Positions 46,439 to 59,500 of a stretch of DNA of 64,000 nucleotides are shown one piece after another. A program made the position numbers and the translations under genes. The stretch is taken from positions 488,306 to 552,305 of the forward strand of contig NW_021823477.1 of the NCBI RefSeq assembly GCF_901001165.1. The letters are read 5' to 3'. The notes beneath the pieces are model-generated. The model searched no databases. It was not told the DNA's origin and saw only the letters and a program-made list of their open reading frames with translations. Numbering within the stretch: the first letter of the stretch is position 1; every line of letters starts with the position of its first letter. This DNA comes from Salmo trutta (Eukaryota > Chordata > Actinopteri > Salmoniformes > Salmonidae).

Positions 46439-46440
<2 letters not shown>
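46403..46440. mobile_element. Terminal fragment of the TTAA element, cut off by a microsatellite
   Basis: 'ttaacctctatgggctaggt' matches the terminal inverted repeat of the 38807-40277 element, here with an intact TTAA. After ~35 bp it stops at the (gt)n tract. Confidence 0.75.

Positions 46441-46534
<94 letters not shown>
46441..46534. repeat. (GT)n microsatellite, about 47 units
   Basis: Uninterrupted gt dinucleotides for about 94 bp, ending in 'tttactccctgg'. Potential Z-DNA former. Confidence 0.98.
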
Positions 46535-46537
<3 letters not shown>

Positions 46538-46579
46538 ACTCCCTGGATGAGGAGATGTAATCTCATGTTTTGTCCACAG

Positions 46580-46664
46580 AAACCAACAGGAGAGATCAGA
46601 GTCAGAGATTCTCAGTGGTCAGTCTTCCCAGAGTCATCAAACAGACCTGGACTCTATATTCAGT
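46580..46664 (+). pseudogene. NLRC3-like second exon (pre-FISNA)
   Basis: An 85-bp exon bounded by acceptor 'tgttttgtccacag' and donor 'gtatgt'. In the phase beginning at 46581 it reads NQQERSESEILSGQS and SQSHQTDLDSIFS, the small exon that in teleost NLRC3-like genes sits between the MSLSGE exon and the FISNA-NACHT exon. Sequence, length and splice sites are intact. The following FISNA/NACHT exon is not found in the remaining window, which goes into a Tc1 remnant and then a TRIM-like fragment. The exon is therefore probably part of a gene that is broken here, with its first exon 7.9 kb upstream. Confidence 0.75.
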
Positions 46665-47049
46665 GTATGTGGTCCTGTTATGTACATTTGTTTTTGTTTT
46701 CCTCAAGTAAAGTTTCTTTCAATTATTCATTAATGTGTTAATGAGAAAGCATTTATTCTCTTGCTTAAGTTCCACAACATCTAGATGTGAATCTGATCAC
46801 TGGGAAATATACACATTCAGAGATACAGTTATGTTGTTCTCCTGTCCTTAGTTACATCACAAATTAACAATGAATTTAACATTATTGTTCTTTAAGTACC
46901 CACAGACCCTTCCAACTGGTTGGAATACAGAAATCTTGTTTCATTACTCAACCTTTTGATGTTACGGTACTGCAAGGACTTTATTTGTGGTTACAAAGGG
47001 ATTTTCAACTTTCCTTTTGTCCGAGTGGGGAAAACAGTTTAGGTATTTA
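46665..47049. other. Unique sequence, likely intron of the NLRC3-like fragment
   Basis: No repeat or open frame of note. The next feature is a transposon, not the expected NACHT exon. Confidence 0.4.
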
Positions 47050-47955
47050 TGACCATCATAAATCTGTGGTGGGAGAGGGGGGGGGGTATGATCCCAAAAG
47101 GGCAAGTCATGACAGGTTACAGCCTTATTCTAAAATGCTTCATCAATTTATACACATTACCCCATAATGACAAAGCAAAAACAGTTTTTTATAAATTTTT
47201 GCTAGTTTATAAAACAGAAATGGAAATATCACATTTACATAAGTATTCAGACCCTTTACTCAGTACTTTGTTGAAGAACCTTTAGCAGCAAATACAGCTT
47301 CGAGTCTTCTTGGGTATGACGCTACAAGCTTGGCACACCTGTATTTGGGGAGTTTCTCCCATTCTTCTATGCAGATCCTCTCAAGCTCTGTCAGGTTGGA
47401 TGGGGACCGTCGCTGCACAGCTATTTTCAGCTCTCCAGAAATGTTCGATCGTGTTCAAGTCCGGGTTCTGACTGGGCCACTCAAGGACATCAGGTTTTCA
47501 TCATGGATCTCTCTGTACTTTGCTCCGTTCATCTTTCCCTCAATCTTGACTAGTGTCCAAGTCCCTGCCGCTGAAAAACATCCCCACAACATGATGCTGC
47601 CACCACCATGCTTAACCGTAGGGATGATGCCAGGTTTCCTCTAGACGTGATGCTTGGCATTCAGGCCAAAGAGTTCAATCTTGGTTTCATCAGACCAGAG
47701 AATCTTGTTTCTCATGGTCTTAGTCCTTTAGGTGCTTTTTGGCAAACTCCATGCGGGCTGTCACATACCTTTTACTGAGAAGTGGCATCCATCTGGCCAC
47801 TCTACCATAAAGGCCTGATTTGTGGAGTGCTGCATAGATGGTTGTCTTTCTGGAAGGTTCTCCCATCTCCGCAGAGGAACTCTCTCAGAGTGACTATCAG
47901 GTTCTTGGTCATGTCCCTGATCAAGGCCCTTCTCGCCGATTGCTCTGTTTCGAAG
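47050..47955 (-). pseudogene. Tc1/mariner transposase remnant
   Basis: On the minus strand the segment matches Tc1-like transposon coding and flanks: the peptide KHGGGSIMLWGCFSAAGTW (about 47615-47555) is the conserved core around the second catalytic Asp in Tc1 transposases. KIEGKMNGAKYREI follows, and upstream 'gattctctggtctgatgaaa' encodes the conserved FSDET-type stretch. At the low-coordinate side the Tc1 end sequence 'cataatgacaaagcaaaaac' and 'ttctaaaatgcttcatcaat' is recognisable. Several stops and indels break the frame (for example taa in 'gcttaaccg' on the complement). Inactive, typical of old fish Tc1 copies. Both terminal inverted repeats look lost or degraded. Confidence 0.8.
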
Positions 47956-48350
47956 GTTGTCGCTGAGAACGGAATGTATATGTTTTTAAATAACATTCTT
48001 AGAACATTATTTTAACGTTAATGTTAATTTGTAATTTTTATGGAAAGTATTCTTAATGTTCTGAGATCATGACTAATAGAACCATGAGGAAACCTGCAGA
48101 AAACATCATGCTGAAGTACTGAAATTCACAGCTAAGAAACATATGATTATGATTCTCAGAAGGTTATATGCTAGCTGGGTATCCTGCACCTTTCCCAGAA
48201 TGTTGTGGGAAAGTTGAATTTAAAATAAATAAAATACAACCACTCTCTCACCAAAATAAATGTACACATACATGTTATTTAATCATTTCATCCAAACTGC
48301 TTGTGCGCTTTAACGAGAGTCTGCGTAGCCAGGAGCTAAAAGAAGGTTTT
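47956..48350. other. Unique spacer
   Basis: AT-rich; no feature supported. Confidence 0.4.
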
Positions 48351-48351
48351 A

Positions 48352-49272
48352 ATGTCTGTTTCCACTAGATTGCCTTACAAACTGACCAGACTGTCTGACC
48401 AGCACTGCATCCTACTGACTGATATCTAACCAGCCCAGAGGCTTATAGAGACATTAGACTGTCTGACCTACGCTACCCCCTACTGTGAGAGCCACGTCAG
48501 GCAGCACTACGCCGTCCCAGGAATGCAAACACACACCCTGGTTGAGGTCACTACAGACATGGGACACAAAGGCCACCATGGCAAAGCTGGAATGACAAAG
48601 AGATATCAAGAGGTAATTTAATGTTATTTAACATTTCTGTATGGCATTGACAATACCCCAATTTGATAAATGCTCCTATTTCATGTCGTTGTATTTCAGT
48701 TAGAGAAACTAAACTGGGAACTCTGTGTGTTTCATGTTTAGGAAAGGGAGACTGAGGAGGAGGAGGAAAGGGGGAGCTTCTGTAAAAAGATGAAGATGCA
48801 AATTATTAAAGTGGAAGGAGATTCTTTTGAGGAGAACTCTAAAGAACTGTTGAGGAGGATATATGAGCTAGAGGAAAATAACAGAAACATCTATAAAGAA
48901 TTGAAGAAGGAGAACTCAGAACTAAAGACAACTTCTGAAGACCTGAGGCAGGAAAACTCAGAACTAAAGAAAACGTCTGAGGACTGGAAGCAGCAGAACT
49001 CAGAACTAAAGAAAACATCTGAAGACTTGAAGCAGAAGAACTCAGAACTAAAGAAAACATCTAAAGACTTGAAGCAGAAGAACTCAGAACTAAAGAAAAC
49101 ATCTAAAGACTTGAAGCAGAAGAACTCAGAACTAAAGAAAACATCTGAAGACTTGAAGCAGAAGAACTCAGAACTAAAGAAAACATCTAAAGACTTGAAG
49201 CAGAAGAACTCAGAACTAGAGAAAGACTTGGAGCAGAATAATGAACAGGACAAGTCATGTTGTATAAGTTAA
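48352..49272 (+). pseudogene. TRIM-like B-box/coiled-coil gene fragment with CaaX end
   Basis: Exon a (to 48612) reads, after an in-frame TAA at 48427, CLTYATPYCESHVRQHY then HTLVEVT. This aligns with the B-box-1 pattern of fish TRIMs (C-x2-C-x4-YC-x2-H-x3-HY ... H-x-LVE), with the second zinc-ligand Cys replaced by Tyr at 48469-48471. A donor 'gaggtaatt' follows; an acceptor 'catgtttag' opens exon b at 48742, both phase 0. Exon b encodes ERETEEEEERGSF, VEGDSFEENSKELLRRIYEL and a coiled coil built from 14-residue SELKKTSKDLKQKN repeats. It ends DKSCCIS, a CaaX-type prenylation signal. No RING or B30.2 is present. Because of the stop and lost Cys I call it a pseudogene or partial gene; TRIM membership is inferred. 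Confidence 0.5.
48939..49220. repeat. In-frame 42-bp repeat encoding the coiled coil, about 6-7 copies
   Basis: 'aactcagaactaaagaaaac' plus '(a/g)tctgaagacttgaagcagaag' repeats every 42 bp. 42 is 14 codons, exactly two heptads, so unit-number changes lengthen the coiled coil without breaking frame or register. Confidence 0.93.
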
Positions 49273-49285
49273 GCTCAGACTACTC

Positions 49286-49490
49286 TCTTAGAAAATAAGG
49301 TGCTACCTAGAACCATAATGGGTTCTTAGTATCCCCATAGGAGTACCATCTGAACATAACTATTTTTCCTTCGAAGTGGAACCCTTTCACCACTAAAACG
49401 TTCTAAGTAGAACCTTTTTCACCACCCAATGTTTCTACCTGGAACCAAAAAGGATTCTCTTATGGGGTTAAACAAATAACCCTTTTTTTA
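49286..49490. mobile_element. MITE-like dispersed fish repeat, degraded right end
   Basis: 'aaggtgctacctagaacc' at the left, then 'taatgggttctt', 'gaaccctttcaccac' and 'tacctggaaccaaaaagg' up to 'ttatggggttaaa'. This is the pattern of a common teleost MITE that ends in an inverted copy of the left end; here the right end is lost in a T-run. Confidence 0.5.
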
Positions 49491-49599
49491 TTCAAATAAC
49501 TATACATTGGAAAGCTCTCTTCTTGGAGATACGTGTCAGAATCTGGTGATAGTGGTTTAATCATGGTTTATATACATTTCTACGCAGAACAGAGTAATA

Positions 49600-49790
49600 A
49601 TACCCACCCAGTCCTGTAGATGAGTACCTCTGTCTGAGTGGTTTATCAATGTTTCAGTCCTTTAGAAACTGGACTTAGTTTCTAAGTCCTGTAGTTTTAC
49701 AATGTTTCAGTCCTGTAGATGAATAACTCTGAATAGTTTTACAATGTTTCAGTCCTGTAGATGAATACCTCTGAGTAGTTTTACAATGTT
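49600..49790. repeat. Short degenerate tandem repeat, ~45-50-bp unit, 3-4 copies
   Basis: 'caatgtttcagtcctgtaga' and 'gtagttttacaatgtttcag' recur between about 49612 and 49787 with irregular spacing. Confidence 0.75.
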
Positions 49791-50014
49791 TTTCCACTGT
49801 GTTTAGTGTATATGAAAACATCTCAGCTCTTACTGTTCTCTTCAGACTGGCTCTTCAAAACCTCCATCAGAGGCATTTTCCCATTATCTCTGTAGGATCT
49901 GCTAGAGTCCTCCGAACATAAAAGCATAATGTGAAAATGAAGCAATATCTTGGTACCTGCCCGAGTGGTGGGTCAAACCCGTTTTAAACAGGCTAGCATG
50001 TTAATGTCATAGAG

Positions 50015-50185
50015 CAGGGGTATTCAACTCTTACCTTACGAGGTCAGGAGTACTGCTGGTTTTCTGTTCTACTTGATCATTAATTGCAGACACCAGATTT
50101 CACAGGTTTAAATCGGTCCCTGGTGGAGGGGAACAATTCAAAATGCAATGGAACTGGCTTCAAGGTCCAGAGTTGAGTTTGAGGG
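50015..50185. mobile_element. hAT-type MITE, 171 bp, with 8-bp TSD
   Basis: The element starts 'caggggtattcaactc' and ends 'gagttgagtttgaggg', imperfect inverted ends. It is flanked by identical 'tcatagag' (50007-50014 and 50186-50193), the 8-bp duplication length of hAT elements. Interior 'ctggttttctgttctact' and 'aactggcttcaaggtccag' are typical of a very common salmonid/teleost repeat. Another scrap of it, 'ggcttcgaggtccagagttg', lies at 50389-50408. Confidence 0.8.
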
Positions 50186-50404
50186 TCATAGAGAATTCTT
50201 GTCTTGTAAAATCACACCCTACAGGTTTGATGTTCAGTCTTGAGAAAGCCAAACATATCTTGTGGATCACTCCAGAGAACTGCACCAGGGAACTACATTA
50301 ATATGGGAAAAGACTTGCAGATGTAGGTTAATTGTACTTCCTGTTGTACTTGTTATTCTTCCATTGACAGCAACACTAACACTTGGTTGGCTTCGAGGTC
50401 CAGA

Positions 50405-50486
50405 GTTGAAGGTTTGATAATTAGACCTTTGTTATTCCTAATTTATATCAATTACCTTGCTGCTGGGTCTTCTACCATACCATACC
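50405..50486 (+). pseudogene. LINE reverse-transcriptase fragment, seed of the 38-bp array
   Basis: A plus-strand frame reads GLIIRPLLFLIYINYLAAGS, a slightly decayed form of the RT domain motif G-x-x-L-G-P-L-L-F-L-I-Y-I-N-D-L found in non-LTR retrotransposons. 'cctaatttatatcaattacc' is the ancestor of the array unit's 'ctaatctatatcaatgacc'. Only about 25 codons survive, bordered by a MITE scrap on the left and a SINE head on the right. Confidence 0.65.
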
Positions 50487-50488
50487 AT

Positions 50489-50542
50489 GGCCTTCCCTGT
50501 AGCTCCGTTGGTAGAGCATGGTGTTTGCAACGCCAGGGTTGT
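50489..50542 (+). mobile_element. HpaI-type SINE head (tRNA-Lys related), 3'-truncated
   Basis: 'ccctgtagctccgttggtag' then 'agcatgg' and 'gcaacgccagggtt' is the tRNA-Lys-like 5' end of the salmonid HpaI SINE. The A box has TAGCTCC where TAGCTCA is expected, and the B box and whole body are missing: the sequence runs straight into 'gtatatatgtatcaatgacc' of the array. Truncation at the 3' side is unusual for a retroposon and points to later repeat-driven deletion. Confidence 0.8.
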
Positions 50543-50547
50543 ATATA

Positions 50548-53500
50548 TGTATCAATGACCTGCTGGGTCTTCTACCATACTAATCTATATCAATTACCTG
50601 CTGGGTCTTCTACCATACTAATCTATATCAATGACCTGCTGGGTCTTCTACCATACTAATCTATATCAATGACCTGCTGGGTCTACTACCATAACATACT
50701 AATCTATATCAATGACCTGCTGGGTCTTCTACCATACTAATCTATATCAATGACCTGCTGGGTCTACTACCATACTAATCTATATCAATGACCTGCTGGG
50801 TCTACTACCATACTAATCTATATCAATGACCTGCTGGGTCTACTACCATACTAATCTATATCAATGACCTGCTGGGTCTTCTACCATACTAATCTATATC
50901 AATGACCTGCTGGGTCTTCTACCATACTAATCTATATCAATGACCTGCTGGGTCTTCTACCATACTAATCTATATCAATGACCTGCTGGGTCTTCTACCA
51001 TAACATACTAATCTATATCAATGACCTGCTGGGTCTTCTACCATAACATACTAATCTATATCAATGACCTGCTGGGTCTTCTACCATACTAATCTATATC
51101 AATGACCTGCTGGGTCTCTACCATACTAATCTATATCAATGACCTGCTGGGTCTTCTACCATACTAATCTATATCAATGACCTGCTGGGTCTTCTACCAT
51201 ACTAATCTATATCAATGACCTGCTGGGTCTTACCATACTAATCTATATCAATGACCTGCTGGGTCTACTACCATACTAATCTATATCAATGACCTGCTGG
51301 GTCTTCTACCATACTAATCTATATCAATGACCTGCTGGGTCTTCTACCATACTAATCTATATCAATGACCTGCTGGGTCTTCTACCATACTAATCTATAT
51401 CAATGACCTGCTGGGTCTTCTACCATACTAATCTATATCAATGACCTGCTGGGTCTACTACCATACTAATCTATATCAATGACCTGCTGGGTCTTCTACC
51501 ATACTAATCTATATCAATGACCTGCTGGTCTTCTACCATACTAATCTATATCAATGACCTGCTGGGTCTACTACCATACTAATCTATATCAATGACCGCT
51601 GGGTCTTCTACCATACTAATCTATATCAATGACCTGCTGGGTCTACTACCATACTAATCTATATCAATGACCTGCTGGGTCTTCTACCATACTAATCTAT
51701 ATCAATGACCTGCTGGGTCTTCTACCATAACATACTAATCTATATCAATGACCTGCTGGGTCTTCTACCATACTAATCTATATCAATGACCTGCTGGGTC
51801 TTCTACCATACTAATCTATATCAATGACCTGCTGGGTCTTCTACCATACTAATCTATATCAATGACCTGCTGGGTCTTCTACCATACTAATCTATATCAA
51901 TGACCTGCTGGGTCTTCTACCATACTAATCTATATAAATGACCTGCTGGGTCTTCTACCATACTAATCTATATCAATGACCTGCTGGGTCTTCTACCATA
52001 CTAATCTATATCAATGACCTGCTGGGTCTTCTACCATAACACACTAATCTATATCAATGACCTGCTGGGTCTACTACCATACTAATCTATATCAATGACC
52101 TGCTGGGTCTACTACCATACTAATCTATATCAATGACCTGCTGGGTCTACTACCATACTAATCTATATCAATGACCTGCTGGGTCTTCTACCATAACATA
52201 CTAATCTATATCAATGACCTGCTGGGTCTACTACCATACTAATCTATATCAATGACCTGCTGGGTCTTCTACCATAACATACTAATCTATATCAATGACC
52301 TGCTGGGTCTTCTACCATACTAATCTATATCAATGACCTGCTGGGTCTTCTACCATACTAATCTATATCAATGACCTGCTGGGTCTACGACCATACTAAT
52401 CTATATCAATCACCTGCTGGGTCTTCTACCATACTAATCTATATCAATGACCTGCTGGGTCTTCTACCATACTAATCTATATCAATGACCTGCTGGGTCT
52501 TCTACCATAACATACTAATCTATATCAATGACCTGCTGGGTCTACTACCATACTAATCTATATCAATGACCTGCTGGGTCTACTACCATACTAATCTATA
52601 TCAATGACCTGCTGGGTCTTCTACCATAACATACTAATCTATATCAATGACCTGCTGGGTCTACTACCATACTAATCTATATCAATGACCTGCTGGGTCT
52701 TCTACCATACTAATCTATATCAATGACCTGCTGGGTCTTCTACCATAACATACTAATCTATATCAATGACCTGCTGGGTCTTCTACCATACTAATCTATA
52801 TCAATGACCTGCTGGGTCTTCTACCATACTAATCTATATCAATGACCTGCTGGGTCTTCTACCATGTTAATCTATATCAATGACCTGCTGGGTCTACTAC
52901 CATACTAATCTATATCAATGACCTTCTGGGTCTACTACCATACTAATCTATATCAATGACCTGCTGGGTCTTCTACCATACTAATCTATATCAATGACCT
53001 GCTGGGTCTACTACTATACTAATCTATATCAATGACCTGCTGGGTCTTCTACCATACTAATCTATATCAATGACCTGCTGGGTCTTCTACCATACTAATC
53101 TATATCAATGACCTGCTGGGTCTTCTACCATACTAATCTATATCAATGACCTGCTGGGTCTTCTACCATAACATACTAATCTATATCAATGACCTGCTGG
53201 GTCTTCTACCATAACATACTAATCTATATCAATGACCTGCTGGGCCTACTACCATACTAATCTATATCAATGACCTGCTGGGTCTTCTACCATACTAATC
53301 TATATCAATGACCTGCTGGGTCTACTACCATACTAATCTATTTCAATGACCTGCTGGGTCTTCTACCATACTAATCTATATCAATGACCTGCTGGGTCTA
53401 CTACCATACTAATCTATATCAATGACCTGCTGGGTCTTCTACCATAACATACTAATCTATATCAATGACCTGCTGGGTCTTCTACCATACTAATCTATAT

Positions 53501-56500
53501 CAATGACCTGCTGGGTCTTCTACCATACTAATCTGTATCAATGACCTGCTGGGTCTACTACCATACTAATCTATATCAATGACCTGCTGGGTCTTCTACC
53601 ATACTGATCTATATCAATGACCTGCTGGGTCTTCTACCATAACATACTAATCTATATCAATGACCTGCTGGGTCTACTACCATACTAATCTATATCAATG
53701 ACCTGCTGGGTCTACTACAATACTAATCTATATCAATGACCTGCTGGGTCTACTACCATACTAATCTATATCAATGACCTGCTGGGTCTTCTACCATAAC
53801 ATACTAATCTATATCAATGACCTGCTGGGTCTACTACCATACTAATCTATATCAATGACCTGCTGGGTCTTCTACCATAACATACTAATCTATATCAATG
53901 ACCTGCTGGGTCTACTACCATACTAATCTATATCAATGACCTATCTGGGTCCTACTACCATACGTAAGCTATATCAATGACCTGCTGGGTCTACTACCAT
54001 ACTAATCTATATCAATGACCTGCTGGGTCTTCTACCATACTAATCTATATCAATGACCTGCTGGGTCTTCTACCATACAAATCTATATCAATGACCTGCT
54101 GGGTCTTCTACCATACTAATCTATATCAATGACCTGCTGGGTCTTCTACCATACTAATCTATATCAATGACCTGCTGGGTCTTCTACCATACTAATCTAT
54201 ATCAATGACCTGCTGGGTCTTCTACCATACTAATCTATATCAATGACCTGCTGGGTCTTCTACCATACTAATCTATATCAATGACCTGCTGGGTCTTCTA
54301 CCATACTAATCTATATCAATTACCTGTCGGGTCTTCTACCATACTAATCTATATCAATGACCTGCTGGGTCTTCTACCATACTAATCTATATCAATGACC
54401 TGTTAGGTCTTCTACCATACTAATCTATATCAATGACCTGCTGGGTCTACTACCATACGAATCTATATCAATGACCTGCTGGGTCTACTACCATACTAAT
54501 CTATATCAATGACCTGCTGGGTCTTCTACCATACTAATCTATATCAATGACCTGCTGGGTCTTCTACCATACTAATCTATATCAATGACCTGCTGGGTCT
54601 TCTACCATACTAATCTATATCAATGACCTGCTGGGTCTTCTACCATACTAATCTATATCAATGACCTGCTGGGTCTTCGACCATACTAATCTATATCAAT
54701 GACCTGCTGGGTCTACTACCATACTAATCTATATCAATGACCTGCTGGGTCTTCTACCATACTAATCTATATCAATGACCTGCTGGGTCTTCTACCATAC
54801 TAATCTATGTCAATGACCTGCTGGGTCTACTACCATACTAATCTATATCAATGACCTGCTGGGTCTACTACCATACTAATCTATATCAATGACCTGCTGG
54901 GTCTACTACCATACTAATCTATATCAATGACCTGCTGGGTCTACTAACAATACTAATCTATATCAATGACCTGCTGGGTCTTCTACCATACTAATCTATA
55001 TCAATGACCTGCTGGGTCTTCTACCATAACATACTAATCTATATCAATGACCTGCTGGGTCTACTACCATAACATACTAATCTATATCAACCTGCTGGGC
55101 TTCGTTACCATACTAATCTATATCAATGACCTGCTGGGTCTTCGACCATACTAATCTATATCAATGACCTGCTGGGTCTACTACCATACTAATCTATATC
55201 AATGACCTGCTGGGTCGTCTACCATAACATACTAATCTATATCAATGACCTGCTGGGTCTACTACCATACTAATCTTATCAATGACCTGCTGGTCTTCTA
55301 ACCATACTAATCTATATCAATGACCTGCTGGGTCTACTACCATACTAATCTATATCAATGACCTGCTGGGTCTACTACCATACTAATCTATATCAATGAC
55401 CTGCTGGGTCTACTACCATACTAATCTATTTCAATGACCTGCTGGGTCTACTACCATACTAATCTATATCAATGCCCTGCTGGGTCTACTACCATACTAA
55501 TCTATATCAATGACCTGCTGGGTCTACTACCATATTAATCTATATCAATGACCTGCTGGGTCTACTACCATACTAATCTATATCAATGACCTGCTGGGTC
55601 TTCTACCATGACATACTAATCTATATCAATGACCTGCTGGGTCTTCTACCATACTAATCTATATCAATGACCTGCTAGGTCTTCTACCATAACATACTAA
55701 TCTATATCAATGACCTGCTGGGTCTTCTACCATAACATACTAATCTATATCAATGACCTGCTGGGTCTACTACCATACTAATCTATATCAATGACCTGCC
55801 TGGGTCTTCTAACCATACTAATCTATATCAATGACCTGCTGGGTCTTCTACCATACTAGTCTATATCAATGACCTGCTGGGTCTTCTACCATACTAATCT
55901 ATATCAATGACCTGCTGGGTCTACTACCATACTAATCTATATCAATGACCTGCTGGGTCTACTACCATAACATACTAATCTATATCAATGACCTGCTGGG
56001 TCTTCTACCATACTAATCTATATCAATGACCTGCTGGGTCTTCTACCATACTAATCTATATCAATGACCTGCTGGGTCTTCTACCATACTAATCTGTATC
56101 AATGACCTGCTGGGTCTTCTACCATACTAATCTATATCAATGACCTGCTGGGTCTACTACCATACTAATCTATATCAATGACCTGCTGGGTCTTCTACCA
56201 TACTAATCTATATCAATGACCTGCTGGGTCTACTACCATACTAATCTATATCAATGACCTGCTGGGTCTACTACCATACTAATCTATATCAATGACCTGC
56301 TGGGTCTTCTACCATACTAATCTATATCAATGACCTGCTGGTCTACTACCATACTAATCTATCAATGACCTGCTGGGTCTACTACCATACTAATCTATAT
56401 CAATGACCTGCTGGGTCTTCTACCATAACATACTAATCTATATCAATGACCTGCTGGGTCTTCTACCAAACTAATCTATATCAATGACCTGCTGGGTCTT

Positions 56501-59500
56501 CTACCATACTAATCTATATCAATGACATGCTGGGTCTTCTACCATACAAATCTATATCAATGACCTGCTGGGTCTTCTACCATACTAATCTATATCAATG
56601 ACCTGCTGGGTCTTCTACCATACTAATCTATATCAATGACCTGCTGGGTCTTCTACCATACTAATCTATATCAATGACCTGCTGGGTCTTCTACCATACT
56701 AATCTATATCAATGACCTGCTGGGTCTTCTACCATAACTAATCTATATCAATGACCTGCTGGGTCTACTACCATACTAATCTATATCAATGACCTGCTGG
56801 GTCTACTAACCATACTAATCTATATCAATGACCTGCTGGGTCTACTACCATACTAATCTATATCAATGACCTGCTGGGTCTTTACCATAATAGTATCTAT
56901 ATCAATGACCTGCTGGGTCTTCTACCATACTAATCTATATCAATGACCTGCTGGGTCTTACTACCATACTAATCTATATCAATGACCTGCTGGGTCTACT
57001 ACCATACTAATCTATATCAATGACCTGCTGGGTCTTCTACCATACTAATCTATATCAATGACCTGCTGGGTCTTCTACCATACTAATCTATATCAATGAC
57101 CTGCTGGGTCTTCTACCATAACATACTAATCTATATCAATGACCTGCTGGGTCTACTACCATACTAATCTATATCAATGACCTGCTGGGTCTACTACCAT
57201 ACTAATCTATATCAATGACCTGCTGGGTCTTCTACCATACTAATCTATATCAATGACCTGCTGGGTCTACTACCATACTAATCTATATCAATGACCTGCT
57301 GGGTCTTCTACCATACTAATCTATATCAATGACCTGCTGGGTCTCTACCATACTACTATCTATATCAATGACCTGCTTGGTCTTCTACCATACTAATCTA
57401 TATCAATGACCTGCTGGGTCTTCTACCATACTAATCTATATCAATGACCTGCTGGGTCTTCTACCATGTTAATCTATATCAATGACCTGCTGGGTCTACT
57501 ACCATACTAATCTATATCAATGACCTGCTGGGTCTTCTACCATACTAATCATATCATGACCTGCTGGGTCTACTACCATACTAATCTATATCAATGACCT
57601 GCTGGGTCTACTACCATACTATCTATATCAATGACCTGCTGGGTCTCTCCATACTAATCTATATCAATGACCTGGGTCTTCTACCATACTAATCTATATC
57701 AATGACCTGCTGGGTCTTCTACCAAACTAATCTATATCAATGACCTGCTGGGTCTTCTACCATACTAATCTATATCAATGACCTGCTGGGTCTTCTACCA
57801 TACTAATCTATATCAATGACCTGCTGGGTCTTCTACCATACTAATCTATATCAATGACCTGCTGGGTCTTCTACCATACTAATCTATATAATGACCTGCT
57901 GGGTCTTCTACCATACTAATCTATATCAATGACCTGCTGGGTCTTCTACCATACTAATCTATATCAATGACCTGCTGGGTCTTCTACCCATAACTAATCT
58001 ATATCAATGACCTGCTGGGTCTACTACCCATACTAATCTATCAATGACCTGCTGGGTCTACTACCATACTAATCTATATCAATGACCTGCTGGGTCTACT
58101 ACCATACTAATCTATATCAATGACCTGCTGGGTCTTCTACCATACTAAATCTATATCAATGACCTGCTGGGTCTTCTACCATACTAATCTATATCAATGA
58201 CCTGCTGGGTCTTCTACCATACTAATCTATATCAATGACCTGCTGGGTCTACTACCATACTAATCTATATCAATGACCTGCTGGGTCTTCTACCATACTA
58301 ATCTATATCAATGACCTGCTGGGTCTTCTACCATACTAATCTATATCAATGACCTGCTGGGTCTTCTACCATAACATACTATCTATATCAATGACCTGCT
58401 GGGTCTTCTACCATACTAATCTATATCAATGACCTGCTGGGTCTACTACCATACTAATCTATATCAATGACCTGCTGGGTCTTCTACCATAACATACTAA
58501 TCTATATCAATGACCTGCTGGGTCTACTACCATACTAATCTATATCAATGACCTGCTGGGTCTTCTACCATACTAATCTATATCAATGACCTGCTGGGTC
58601 TTCTACCATAACTATCTATATCAATGACCTGCTGGGTCTTCTACCATACTAATCTATATCAATGACCTGCTGGGTCTTCTACCATACTAATCTATATCAA
58701 TGACCTGCTGGGTCTTCTACCATTTAATCTATATCAATGACCTGCTGGGTCTACTACCATACTAATCTATATCAATGACCTGCTGGGTCTACTACCATAC
58801 TAATCTATATCAATGACCTGCTGGGTCTTCTACCATACTAATCTATATCAATGACCTGCTGGGTCTACTACCATACTAATCTATATCAATGACCTGCTGG
58901 GTCTTCACCATACTAATCTATATCAATGACCTGCTGGGTCTTCTACCATACTAATCTATATCAATGACCTGCTGGGTCTTCTACCATACTAATCTATATC
59001 AATGACCTGCTGGGTCTTCTACCATACTTAATCTATATCAATGACCTGCTGGGTCTTCTACCATAACATACTAATCTATATCAATGACCTGCTGGGTCTT
59101 CTACCATACTAATCTATATCATGACCTGCTGGGTCTACTACCATACTAATCTATATCAATGACCTGCTGGGTCTTCTACCATACTAATCTATATCAATGA
59201 CCTGCTGGGTCTACTACCATACTAATCTATATCAATGACCTGCTGGTCTTCTACCATACTAATCTATATCAATGACCTGCTGGGTCTTCTACCATACTAC
59301 TATCTATATCAATGACCTGCTGGGTCTTCTACCATACTAATCTATATCAATGACCTGCTGGGTCTTCTACCATACTAATCTATATCAATGACCTGCTGGG
59401 TCTTCTACCATACTAATCTATATCAATGACCTGCTGGGTCTACTACCATACTAATCTATATCAATGACCTGCTGGGTCTTCTACCATACTAATCTATATC

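Noticed and set aside
46442..46741. Open frame starting with a (CV)n run
   Set aside because: Its first part is the (GT)n microsatellite. The real coding signal here is the 85-bp NLRC3-like exon, in a different phase.
48839..49253. Ser/Phe-rich minus-strand frames
   Set aside because: Antisense of the coiled-coil repeat; the plus strand has splice sites, coiled-coil heptads and a CaaX end.
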